DNA from: Nocardia fluminea
GTDB taxonomy: Bacteria > Actinomycetota > Actinomycetes > Mycobacteriales > Mycobacteriaceae
Reading direction: 5' to 3'
NCBI RefSeq assembly: GCF_002846365.1
Contig: NZ_PJMW01000004.1
Span: 1-64,000, forward strand
DNA: 64,000 bases
The translations under genes and the position numbers were made by a program. This document shows, in pieces, positions 17,157-25,505 of this stretch. The number at the start of each line of letters is the position of its first letter. Position 1 is the stretch's first letter. The notes beneath the pieces were generated by a model. That model saw only the letters and a program-made list of their open reading frames with translations. It was not told the DNA's origin and did not search any database.

Positions 17157-17990
17157 ATGGTCGAAGGGGATTCCGGAGTATGGAAGGGCGATCGCCCTCC
17201 TGACCGGGCATGGAGGTGCCCTCCGAACCGAAGTCGTCGAAGGCGGGCGGTTGAACAGGACCGAGCGGCCGGAGGCCGTGTCAACCGCCTTGTCGCCACA
17301 AGCGACGGCCGAGTCGCGTGCGCGTCGATCGAGTTGAAGGTGTTCTCGCGTACGCGCCGCATCCGCGCATACGTACGGTGGTCCGACCGCGGCAAGTCGC
17401 CGACGAGGTACGTGGGCGAGGTGGATGCCACCACTCGGCGCGAGAACCTCGAACGGGCGTGGCGTCTGGTCGCTGAGAAGGGGGTTCTCCCCCGGCCACC
17501 TGAGACTGCGGGCTCATGGGCGTCCACACCGGCCGTGCGAGCGGTTATGCGCGCGAACCGCCGTCGCGATACGGGCCCCGAGCTCGCCCTACGATCCTCC
17601 CTCCGAGCGCTCGGGCTCGGCTACCGCGTCGACGCGCGCCCGCTGCCGGAGCTCGGCCGCCGCGCCGACATTGTATTCATCGGCGCGCGGGTAGCCGTCT
17701 TCTGCGATGGCTGTTACTGGCACGGATGTCCCGAGCACTACCGGCCCGCGCGAGCGAATAGCGCCTTCTGGAGTTCGAAGATCGACGGGAATCGCGCACG
17801 GGATCGGGATACCGACGACAGGTTGACCGATGCGGGTTGGATCGCGATCCGAGTGTGGGAGCACGAGGACCCGCATGATGCCGCGGATCGAATCGCTGAT
17901 GTGGTGGTCGCCCGCAGGATGGCTTTCAGGTCGGCGACGCCAAGTAGGGATGAACTTCGCGACGCTCGCCAGCTCTCGGGTCAGGACTGA
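17157..17990 (+). CDS. vsr: Vsr-type very-short-patch endonuclease with long N-terminal extension
   Basis: A 277-residue protein starting two bases after the methyltransferase stop. The C-terminal about 130 residues are Vsr: M-R-A-N-R-R-R-D-T-G-P-E (start of the domain), R-R-A-D-I-V-F with the catalytic Asp, F-C-D-G-C-Y-W-H-G-C-P with the zinc/active-site His and Cys residues, and R-V-W-E-H-E. About 115 residues precede it, including R-A-Y-V-R-W-S-D-R-G, where classical Vsr proteins (about 135-155 aa) have nothing. Vsr nicks at T:G mismatches from 5-methylcytosine deamination. In restriction loci Vsr-fold enzymes can also be the cutting subunit. Confidence 0.85.
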   Translation: MVEGDSGVWKGDRPPDRAWRCPPNRSRRRRAVEQDRAAGGRVNRLVATSDGRVACASIELKVFSRTRRIRAYVRWSDRGKSPTRYVGEVDATTRRENLERAWRLVAEKGVLPRPPETAGSWASTPAVRAVMRANRRRDTGPELALRSSLRALGLGYRVDARPLPELGRRADIVFIGARVAVFCDGCYWHGCPEHYRPARANSAFWSSKIDGNRARDRDTDDRLTDAGWIAIRVWEHEDPHDAADRIADVVVARRMAFRSATPSRDELRDARQLSGQD

Positions 17991-18016
17991 GCGTCGACCG
18001 AAGATCCGAGCGAATG

Positions 18017-18934
18017 CTACGCGCTCGTCCACGGATCCGCCGAGCGCGTTTTGTGCCTCTGTGCGGCTTCGTCCAGCAGGATCCCATACATTGTATGGCG
18101 CATCCTGCCGCGAGTCTTGACGGCGTGGCAGTTCGGGCACAGTGCAATCATCATCTGCTCGGGGTGATCCCGCCCCCCTTTCGCGATGTCCTCCACATGG
18201 TCGACTTCGAGAACGGGCAGTCCGTTGTCGGTGATGTCTGGGGCCGGCTCGCCGCAGTTGGGGTTTTCGCATCTGCCCCCGCTACGGATCATCACGGCTC
18301 GGCGCGCCGCGTGGTACCGAACAGGTTTCGACGTGGTCACTGACTGCCGTACGCACGGACCGCTTGTGATTCTGAGCTCCACGAGCTCGATGCAGCGCTG
18401 ATAGGCGAGACCGGGATCCGCCTCCCACTCGCCACCGATCGTAGTGTCGACGATCGCGATGGCCGTTTCTGGCGCGACCTCGATGGCATTGGAGAGGTCG
18501 GTGGACAGCGCGTAGCAGTCCAGGGAACCATAGCCAGGCACTCGAAGGCGAAGCCGAATTCGCTTGACGCTGTTGCCGTGTCGCGTAAACTCCGACTTCC
18601 GCCCGATCGGTCGCTGGGCGTTGCGCAACTTCCCACAGAGCGCACGCACGTCAGCCACGGCGATCAAATCGATGGGCCCATCGATCAGGCTACGCTCCGA
18701 CTCCGGCAGTGTGCTGGTGTTCCGGGAGTCCACCACCGCCGACACCACCACGGCCTCAAACTGCTGCAGCCTGCTGATGAGCAATTCGAGCGCGGGTCCG
18801 TAATCGGCGTTGCGTCTGCGCTGCCCCCGCCAGCGCCCGCTGGAACTCGCAAGGATCAATGCCAGGTGTCCGTCATCCGGTTCCACTGAATATTCCGCGT
18901 CGAGTTCTAGACCTGCCGCGTCGATCATCTTCAT
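18017..18934 (-). CDS. HNH endonuclease
   Basis: A 305-residue protein convergent with vsr (26 bases apart). The C-terminal 90 residues hold an HNH nuclease: a zinc-binding C-E-N-P-N-C-G-E, then V-L-E-V-D-H-V-E-D-I-A-K-G-G, then L-C-P-N-C-H-A-V-K-T. The four Cys form the structural zinc site and the D-H pair with the downstream His is catalytic. The N-terminal 200 residues may recognise DNA or a modification, as in McrA-like enzymes, but I cannot name the domain. It may belong to the methylation/restriction locus or be an independent defence nuclease. Confidence 0.85.
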   Translation of the reverse strand: MKMIDAAGLELDAEYSVEPDDGHLALILASSSGRWRGQRRRNADYGPALELLISRLQQFEAVVVSAVVDSRNTSTLPESERSLIDGPIDLIAVADVRALCGKLRNAQRPIGRKSEFTRHGNSVKRIRLRLRVPGYGSLDCYALSTDLSNAIEVAPETAIAIVDTTIGGEWEADPGLAYQRCIELVELRITSGPCVRQSVTTSKPVRYHAARRAVMIRSGGRCENPNCGEPAPDITDNGLPVLEVDHVEDIAKGGRDHPEQMMIALCPNCHAVKTRGRMRHTMYGILLDEAAQRHKTRSADPWTSA

Positions 18935-18984
18935 GTCGACACTCTGACACCCAGGTCCGACAGAAGTGGGTGATTACAGCGCCT

Positions 18985-19055
18985 ACCACAGGTCGAGGGT
19001 TGGGGCGCTCTCGCGGCGGTTGGACCACGAAACTGCACTTGGCGTGCCGCATCGC
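18985..19055 (+). pseudogene. Remnant of an IS5/IS402-type transposase
   Basis: A short frame reads G-L-G-R-S-R-G-G-W-T-T-K-L-H-L-A-C, which matches the conserved block between the first and second catalytic Asp of IS5-family transposases and parallels G-R-S-R-G-G-L-T-T-K-A-H-L-A in the intact element at 7395-8371. Nothing of the rest of an element is present. It marks past transposition at the edge between the HNH gene and the RelA/SpoT gene. Confidence 0.6.
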
Positions 19056-19066
19056 TACCCACCGTG

Positions 19067-19333
19067 GTTGACCCCACCCAACGCCCCAACGAGTTCAGCG
19101 TCCGCCTCCGCGCCGACCTCACACCACGCCTGTGGCGCGACGCCGTCGCCGACCGACCCGGCCCGGGCTCAGTACTGGTCCTTCCGATCGCCGACGAACG
19201 GGCGACCTGCGGACTGAAGTTCTCCGACGTTCTGCCGGACAACCTCGCCGCCGCAACAGTCTTCGCCCGCCTCGCCGATGTCGGCGGTGCCCGACAAGTA
19301 CTAGACGACCGGATCTCTTTCCGCCTCGTATAA
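19067..19333 (+). pseudogene. C-terminal gene fragment, possibly of a helicase
   Basis: An 88-codon frame has good coding character (V-R-L-R-A-D-L-T-P-R-L-W-R-D-A-V, V-L-V-L-P-I-A-D-E-R, L-K-F-S-D-V-L-P-D-N-L-A, R-L-A-D-V-G-G-A-R-Q-V-L) but no plausible beginning. It directly follows the transposase remnant. The pattern reminds me of C-terminal ends of large actinobacterial SF2 helicases, but I cannot prove it. Likely the tail of a gene destroyed by transposition. Confidence 0.3.
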
Positions 19334-19413
19334 TGTTTGCTCGCAATGGTTCTCACGGGCAGCCCCTCCGGAGATAGGGCTGCCGATATTCCCTCGATCG
19401 CGTACGCTGCGAG

Positions 19414-20715
19414 ATGTTTGCCACAGCAGTCGTTGACAGCACGGACCATCGAATCGAGGATGCACAGGTGGGGATAATCGATGAGTTTATCGATAGGTTC
19501 GATCGGGAATATTATCTGTATGAAAATGCAGCTAAGATAGCCCACAGGCAACTCGACGAACAACTCAACGAGGCAGGGGTTCGTTGCATCGTGAGCCATC
19601 GCGTAAAAAACGCGGAAAGACTCCGAAACAAGTGCATCCAGCGCAATGAATCGAACCCTTACGATTCAGTTGATTCAATTTTCGCAGATATAGTCGACCT
19701 CGCCGGCGCTCGCGTTGCCTTGTATTTTCCAGCCGAACGAGACCGTGTGGATCGTGCCATAACCAGAAAATTTGAAATACTTGAGCCACGAAAAGAATTT
19801 CCCCAGAATTCACCACATCCGCTCAACCGATTCTTTGGCTACTCCGCAGTTCATTATCGCGTAAACCTCCGCGAGAGCGAGCTTGACGAGGCAGACAAGC
19901 GGTGTGCACAAGTTCGTGTTGAAATACAGGTTGCCTCCGTACTAATGCACGCATGGTCGGAGGTAGAACACGACCTTGCATACAAGCCGATGCAGGGTGA
20001 CCTGTCGAGCGAGGAAAAGGCCCTATTGGACCAACTCAATGGATTGGTGCACGCTGGTGAGATTGCCCTAGAACAACTGCAACTGGCAGGACTTCGGCGA
20101 ACACACGAGGTCGAAAAGCCATTTCGGACTCACTACGATCTAGCAGCCCACATAATTGGGTACATCGAGAAAACCCAGGGACCGAACGCGGCGTCTCCAG
20201 AGGTGGGTGCGGTAGACGTTCTTCACGGGGTGCTACAGAAACTCGGACTCGCAACACCTCAAGCATGCTCGCCGTATCTGGCCAGACTCAACGCAGGTCT
20301 TGAGAAGCGTACCCTCGTCGACCAAATAATCGATGCTCTCCTCGATGAGGATATCTCCAGGGTTCGGCCGCTAACATCGGTACGGGAAGCAATCGGCGGA
20401 ATAAGCGGCGACGCCCCGATGACCAGTGTGAGCGAAATGTATATAGAGTTCATACAAGGATGGAATGAACTCGACCATATGCTCCGATCAAGGCTTCCCG
20501 TAGGAACGAAAATCACGTCAACTCCGATGACAACAGAGGTTGCGTTTGACTGCGGAATAATCGACCGCGAAGCGTATCATTCGATTCACTATCTTCGCAT
20601 GCGGAGAAATGGCTATGTCCATTCCAAGCGGAAACCCGACACCTCAGCTTTGGAAGCAGACCTGCATGCACTAAATAGGCTGAAGAAGATTGTCGGCACC
20701 CCTCCGATCGAATAG
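19414..20715 (+). CDS. RelA/SpoT-domain protein with C-terminal HEPN-type motif
   Basis: A 433-residue protein from the ATG at 19414. Residues about 30-200 are a RelA/SpoT nucleotidyltransferase domain: F-A-D-I-V-D-L-A-G-A-R-V-A-L-Y-F, F-G-Y-S-A-V-H-Y-R-V and V-E-I-Q-V-A-S-V-L-M-H-A-W-S-E-V-E-H-D-L. There is no HD hydrolase, TGS or ACT domain, so it is a small alarmone-synthetase type, the class that includes toxic SAS and CapRel defence proteins. The helical C-terminal 100 residues contain M-R-R-N-G-Y-V-H, matching the RNxxxH motif of HEPN RNases. Base composition is visibly less GC-rich than its neighbours. It lies in a defence island, convergent with a nuclease-helicase. A stress or abortive-infection role is inference. 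Confidence 0.8.
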   Translation: MFATAVVDSTDHRIEDAQVGIIDEFIDRFDREYYLYENAAKIAHRQLDEQLNEAGVRCIVSHRVKNAERLRNKCIQRNESNPYDSVDSIFADIVDLAGARVALYFPAERDRVDRAITRKFEILEPRKEFPQNSPHPLNRFFGYSAVHYRVNLRESELDEADKRCAQVRVEIQVASVLMHAWSEVEHDLAYKPMQGDLSSEEKALLDQLNGLVHAGEIALEQLQLAGLRRTHEVEKPFRTHYDLAAHIIGYIEKTQGPNAASPEVGAVDVLHGVLQKLGLATPQACSPYLARLNAGLEKRTLVDQIIDALLDEDISRVRPLTSVREAIGGISGDAPMTSVSEMYIEFIQGWNELDHMLRSRLPVGTKITSTPMTTEVAFDCGIIDREAYHSIHYLRMRRNGYVHSKRKPDTSALEADLHALNRLKKIVGTPPIE

Positions 20716-20778
20716 AATTTGCGCACTATCGAAGCCTGCCCAGATAGAGGTTATCGCTGCTGTGCGCATGACAAGAAC

Positions 20779-22683
20779 TCAAGGAACCAGCTCGGTGAGG
20801 AACTGCTGGGTTTCTGGGTCGGTGGCGTAAATGAGCACGCCCCGCATCGGGCGAGTGAGCAGAACCTTGTAGATATTGCGGGTCAACCGGTCGAAATCGT
20901 CGTCGAAGAGTCTCTTCGACTTCATCGGCTTGTCCTGGCTACCGTCCCGCATGCTGACGAAGCGTCCGTTGCGAATCACCAGGTCGGGGCCAATTATGAC
21001 ACCGGCCCACTCATATTCGAAGCCTTGGGCGGTGTAGATACAGCCGACCTGATCGAATCCCGCGGGGTCAGTCGCCCAGAACAGCTTGGATGGGATCCCA
21101 TTGACTGTCCTGTCGGACTTCAGATTCCATGGCATCGACCACGAACCGATGCGAATATCCTCGACGAGGCTGTCGTCCGGCCTCGGATCACTCCACGGCC
21201 AGCAGTAGCCAGCGGTAATGCGCGCTACCTCGCCGGAGTCATTCTTCGTGCGCAGAAAATCCTGCATCTGTTTCGGCGACTGGGCCACCCGGACCTCGAA
21301 GCTCGTGTCACCGACCCACTTGGTCGGTCCGCCGATCCGCAGACCGAGCAGCCGACGTACCCACTCGTCGTACTCCGCACTTCCTCCACAGCGGAAGAGA
21401 CCGTCCAAAGGGATGGTGTGCACAGGATATCCGGCTCGGGTTGCATGCGAGTATATCTCGCTGAAGGTCCCCACCTCACCCGGCCGAACAACCTGATGTT
21501 CGTCGAGGAGGAATACCGGAACCTTGGCGGCAGCGATCAGTTCGTCGATCTGCGGCCGACCGGTGCGCTTCTCTTTCCTCGTAAACCGGTTCGTCGAAAC
21601 CGCCCGGATGCGATGTGCTTCGTCGCAGATCAGCACGTCGAGCTGGTTACGCCGGTAATCAGCGAATGTGCGGTAGTACTGGAACAGGCCCTTCAGCTGG
21701 GTGGACCCCTTTGCTGGATACTTCCGAAGCGACTCCGTGAACGATTGCGACCCGGTCGCGTGCCGGACCAGCTTTCCTTCGCGGTGCAGTTCCGAAAGCA
21801 ACGTGATTGCGATGAGGCTCTTCCCGCTGCCGGGGCCACCGGTGATGATCACGACGCTCTTCTGGTCTTGCTCATGAGACAACCGAACCTGGTCGAGCAC
21901 TCGCTGGTAGGCGATCTGCTGCTGATCCAGCAGCGAATACTCTGTCGCACTGCGCAATTCAGACGCGGTGAAGGTAAGCAGGTTGGGGCGCGGACGAATG
22001 GGGCTCGCCAACAACCGTTCCGCGGCCGTTGCACCCGATGTCGGCGCGAGCCTACTGGTCAAGAATCTCAGAAACTCCTCGCGCCCGTCAGCGGTGAACA
22101 TTCGGCCCAACCGATCCGGTTGTCGCGCTCTCAGCGTGCTGATCGAGTTCTCGGTCGCATTGTGAAGATAAGCGACGCCGTGCACCGCTTCCGGACGGTG
22201 GTGGAGAACCTCCACGTACTGTGAGAGGTACTTGCAGTAGCCGCGCACCTGGTCGATCGGATGTGTTTGTTCGTCCGGCAGACCGCTCGCCCGCACGATT
22301 CGGTCGCTGTTGTACGCCAGCTCGGCTTGACTCCACTGCTTGAGCTCGACAACCACGTAGCTGTCTTCGCCGGTCCGCGGATCGACTCCACTGAGCACGA
22401 CGTCGGCACGGGCGCTCGTCACCGGCAGACGAAACTCCAGCAGCATCTCGACTTGGCCCAACCCGACTTCCTGCAAATCCTTCGCCAGCAGAGGGAGGCT
22501 GGCTGTCCAGGACCGGGCTTCTGAGTTCTTTTGCTCCGACTTCCGATTCAGATGCTCGGCCAGCATCGCCACGAGCGTTGCCTCCATCGACCATGTCAGC
22601 ACCTCCGCTGCGGTCGATCGCAAAGCCCTCTCCACCACGACGAACACCCCTAGACAGCACGAAACCTCGTGCAGCGGGGGCAT
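20779..22683 (-). CDS. PD-(D/E)XK nuclease fused to DUF2075/Schlafen-like helicase
   Basis: A 634-residue protein. Residues about 85-125 hold a PD-(D/E)XK core: A-R-A-D-V-V-L then Y-V-V-V-E-L-K-Q-W. From about residue 270 an SF1-type ATPase follows: I-I-T-G-G-P-G-S-G-K-S (Walker A), L-I-C-D-E-A-H-R-I (Walker B), V-F-L-L-D-E-H-Q-V-V (motif III region), Y-T-A-Q-G-F-E-Y-E-W-A-G-V (motif V) and V-L-L-T-R-P-M-R-G-V (motif VI), the DUF2075 arrangement. Such proteins are common in phage-defence islands. The start at 22683 is the first ATG of the frame. Substrate and partner are unknown. Confidence 0.85.
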   Translation of the reverse strand: MPPLHEVSCCLGVFVVVERALRSTAAEVLTWSMEATLVAMLAEHLNRKSEQKNSEARSWTASLPLLAKDLQEVGLGQVEMLLEFRLPVTSARADVVLSGVDPRTGEDSYVVVELKQWSQAELAYNSDRIVRASGLPDEQTHPIDQVRGYCKYLSQYVEVLHHRPEAVHGVAYLHNATENSISTLRARQPDRLGRMFTADGREEFLRFLTSRLAPTSGATAAERLLASPIRPRPNLLTFTASELRSATEYSLLDQQQIAYQRVLDQVRLSHEQDQKSVVIITGGPGSGKSLIAITLLSELHREGKLVRHATGSQSFTESLRKYPAKGSTQLKGLFQYYRTFADYRRNQLDVLICDEAHRIRAVSTNRFTRKEKRTGRPQIDELIAAAKVPVFLLDEHQVVRPGEVGTFSEIYSHATRAGYPVHTIPLDGLFRCGGSAEYDEWVRRLLGLRIGGPTKWVGDTSFEVRVAQSPKQMQDFLRTKNDSGEVARITAGYCWPWSDPRPDDSLVEDIRIGSWSMPWNLKSDRTVNGIPSKLFWATDPAGFDQVGCIYTAQGFEYEWAGVIIGPDLVIRNGRFVSMRDGSQDKPMKSKRLFDDDFDRLTRNIYKVLLTRPMRGVLIYATDPETQQFLTELVP

Positions 22684-22973
22684 ATCCGTAGAGCGGAAGC
22701 CCGTCGGGCCACAACCTGACGAGCAAGATCATATCTCACTTGGAGCCCGACACGATTGTCCTGCAGCACAGGCTATTCACAGACCACCACAACGAAGGCT
22801 CGATCAGCACGCCGGGAATCGCGCCATCTCCTACATGTCGACGGCGACAGTTCCGCCACCCAAACGTGACGTAGATCCGACCATGAGAGTGGGTGGAGCA
22901 CTTCGACATCGCCCGCACCTACGTGGGAGCCTCAGACCTTCCTACCCCGACCGTGACAGCAAGTGATCAGCGG
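22684..22973. other. Gap without recognised gene
   Basis: About 290 bases between the nuclease-helicase start and the next minus-strand frame. It should contain the promoter of the nuclease-helicase. Short frames here have no coding character and I see no RNA gene or strong repeat. Confidence 0.4.
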
Positions 22974-23582
22974 TCACCCGCACCGACACGCACCACTCAG
23001 CCTGTCCGGTACGACATCGCAGGATAGACACCGTTTCGCGGCCACCACTCTCACCGTATTGTCAGCCGCCCGCAGTCGGGCAACCCGCGCTGGCCGCCCC
23101 TTCTGAACATTGGCGGGCATCTGGCGGTCGCGTCTCTTTGCCGCGATCCGTTGGAAGATTGCTATGACCTCAGCCCTGTCCAGCTCCCCGTAACCCGCTG
23201 CTCGGACCGCCCTCTGGTACTGCCCGAAGGTTGGCTCTGGATCGTCACGAAGGACGCCTAGAACGATCGCCTCAACGGCAGCACGCCTCTCGTCACCGGA
23301 GGGAACGTCGTCAGGTGGCGAAACCTGCCGATCAGCGCTCTGTGTTGCCCGCGCATTCCGCCCTGTCACCGCGGCTTTACGTCGCTTTGCTCTACTTCCA
23401 CGACGGGGTTCACCAGTTGCGCGCTGTTCTTGGACCGCACCGAATTCGAACGGATCGCGCGGATCGTCGTTTGCCAAATCGAACCGCGGATCTTGATCGC
23501 CTCGGTGCGCCCGATTCGCATACCAGTCACGTACCATCACGGCCCCGCTTCGTCCGAATATCAGCTCGCGCCCTTCGCGCAT
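22974..23582 (-). CDS. Hypothetical 202-residue protein with C-terminal Cys cluster
   Basis: A basic, low-complexity protein. An acidic N-terminal part (V-R-D-W-Y-A-N-R-A-H-R-G-D-Q-D-P-R-F-D) is followed by a Lys/Arg-rich linker and a helical segment (A-A-V-E-A-I-V-L-G-V-L-R, then F-Q-R-I-A-A-K-R). The end is C-L-S-C-D-V-V-P-D-R-L-S-G-A-C-R-C-G, a possible zinc knuckle. I do not recognise it. Coding is plausible from third-position GC but not certain. It has no obvious operon partner. Confidence 0.45.
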   Translation of the reverse strand: MREGRELIFGRSGAVMVRDWYANRAHRGDQDPRFDLANDDPRDPFEFGAVQEQRATGEPRRGSRAKRRKAAVTGRNARATQSADRQVSPPDDVPSGDERRAAVEAIVLGVLRDDPEPTFGQYQRAVRAAGYGELDRAEVIAIFQRIAAKRRDRQMPANVQKGRPARVARLRAADNTVRVVAAKRCLSCDVVPDRLSGACRCG

Positions 23583-23691
23583 TCCCCGACATTACAAGTG
23601 ACGACCGACACATGTATGGCAAAGCATCAAGCGGAGAGTTTACGAACTGCCGACCGGACGCACCACCGTTGCGGCGAGCGTCCGGCCAGGG

Positions 23692-25458
23692 TCACATCCG
23701 TTGCGGTGCCGCCATCCCCAATTGGCCCAACCCGAGCTCCAACGTTCGAGCAGTCAACTGGCACAGCGCGATTCGATTCGAGCGCATCGGCTCATCGGCC
23801 GCGATAACCGGGCACGTGTCATAGAAGGTCGTGTAAGCGCGAGCGAGATCGTAGAGATAACCGGCCAGGCGGTGCGGTTCCAACACCTCGGCCACCTCGG
23901 CCAGCACAGTTCCATAGCCGTCCAGAGCCAGAGCGAGTTCTCGCTCTGCTGGTTCGAGTGGGCCGGCAGTGTCGACCGTGGCCTGCGTCGCGGCGTGAGC
24001 CTTACGCAGGATCGAGCAGACACGGGCGTGGGCATACTGCAGGTAGACGCCGGTATTGCCGTTGAGCATTGTCATCCGGTCCAGGTCGAAGCTGTAATCC
24101 TTGACCCGCGACGTCGACAGATCTGCGTACTTGACCGCACCGATTCCCGCTTGCTCAGCGATGGTGTCGAGCTCGGCAGCAGAAAGGTCCGGATTCTTCT
24201 CAGCGACGACGGCACGGACACGTGCGGCGGCCTCGTCGAGCAAGCCCATCAACCGAACCGTCCCGCCCGCACGGGTTTTGAACGGTTTACCATCTGGTCC
24301 CAAGATCGTGCCGTAAGCGACGTGATCGACTTGGATCGCCTCGGTAAGCCAACCCACCCGTCGGGCCGCTTCGAAGATCAGCTGAAAGTGCAGAGCCTGT
24401 CGCGAATCGGTGACATACAGCAGCCGATCCGCGTGCATCGAGGCGATGCGGTACCGGATAGTCGCCAAGTCGGTGCTGTCGTAGCCGTAGCCACCGTCGC
24501 GTTTGCGGACCATCAGCACAACAGGCTGATCATCAGGGCCTGTGACCTGCTCGGACAACACAACGATCGCGCCGTCGCTGTCGACTGCTACGCCCTTGTC
24601 GATGAGTTCGGTGACGGTCTCAGCAAGCTGGTCGTTGTAGAACGACTCACCGACGTAGTCATCCGGGGTGAGCAGGACACCGAGCCGGTCATAGATAGCA
24701 CCGAAGGCCTTCTCGGACTCGGCGACGATCTCCCGCCACCGCGCAACCGTGTCGGCGTCGCCGCCCTGCAAGGCAACCACCCGAGCCCGCGCCCGGTCAG
24801 CAAAGGCAGGGTCAGCGTCAAACTGGGCGCGGGCGGCTTTGTACAGGCTGTCCAACGCTGACACCGAACTCGTATCAGCATCGAGTTCTTCGGTGTGCCA
24901 TGGTGATTCGGGATGCTCGTCGATGTACTGGATGAGCATTCCGAACTGAGTACCCCAATCGCCGAGGTGGTTCGCACGGACGACATCAGCGCCGAGGAAC
25001 CCGAAAACCCTGGCGAGGCTGTCACCGATGATCGTGGTCCGCAGATGCCCGACGTGCATTTCCTTCGCAACGTTCGGCGCGGAATAATCGATGACCACCC
25101 GATGTCCGTTCTCAGTGGTCGGCACACCGAGGCGTTCATCGGCCAGCCGCGCAGCAACGCTCGCCCAGATCGCCCGATCAGCGAGAGAGATGTTCAGAAA
25201 TCCTGGGCCCGACACCTGCACATCAGCGATCACACCATCAGCGAGATCGAGACTGGCAGCGAGCTCGCCACCGAGTTGAGCCGGCGGCATACCGACCTTC
25301 TTCGCCAACGGCAGCGCAGCGTTGGATTGAAAGTCGGCCCGATCGGATCGTCGCACCACCGGGTCCGCATCCGCCATTTCCGGGCGGACTCGCACGATCG
25401 CCTCCGACACAGCGGCAGCAACACGTCCGAGCAGCGGCACAATACCGGCAGAGCTCAC
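23692..25458 (-). CDS. argS: Accessory arginyl-tRNA synthetase
   Basis: About 588 residues from the GTG at 25458, with an AAGGA ribosome-binding sequence upstream. It attaches arginine to tRNA-Arg. The N-terminal Add-1 domain is followed by the class I core with H-V-G-H-L-R-T-T (HIGH signature) after Y-S-A-P-N-V-A-K-E-M, and the C-terminal anticodon-binding helices (Y-A-H-A-R-V-C-S-I-L-R-K). It looks complete. It is the last gene of a six-gene leftward cluster with a decarboxylase, methyltransferase and nucleotidyltransferase, not in a housekeeping neighbourhood. I therefore infer a second, specialised ArgRS. A decayed partial copy lies at 34900-35676. Confidence 0.9.
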   Translation of the reverse strand: MSSAGIVPLLGRVAAAVSEAIVRVRPEMADADPVVRRSDRADFQSNAALPLAKKVGMPPAQLGGELAASLDLADGVIADVQVSGPGFLNISLADRAIWASVAARLADERLGVPTTENGHRVVIDYSAPNVAKEMHVGHLRTTIIGDSLARVFGFLGADVVRANHLGDWGTQFGMLIQYIDEHPESPWHTEELDADTSSVSALDSLYKAARAQFDADPAFADRARARVVALQGGDADTVARWREIVAESEKAFGAIYDRLGVLLTPDDYVGESFYNDQLAETVTELIDKGVAVDSDGAIVVLSEQVTGPDDQPVVLMVRKRDGGYGYDSTDLATIRYRIASMHADRLLYVTDSRQALHFQLIFEAARRVGWLTEAIQVDHVAYGTILGPDGKPFKTRAGGTVRLMGLLDEAAARVRAVVAEKNPDLSAAELDTIAEQAGIGAVKYADLSTSRVKDYSFDLDRMTMLNGNTGVYLQYAHARVCSILRKAHAATQATVDTAGPLEPAERELALALDGYGTVLAEVAEVLEPHRLAGYLYDLARAYTTFYDTCPVIAADEPMRSNRIALCQLTARTLELGLGQLGMAAPQRM

Positions 25459-25505
25459 CTTGGATTCCTTTCGATGGGGATGGTGAGCCCATTGTCGCAG
25501 GTGCG

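Noticed and set aside
20719-22224. 501-codon plus-strand frame opposite the nuclease-helicase
   Set aside because: No motifs, and the opposite strand encodes a protein with complete helicase and nuclease motifs.
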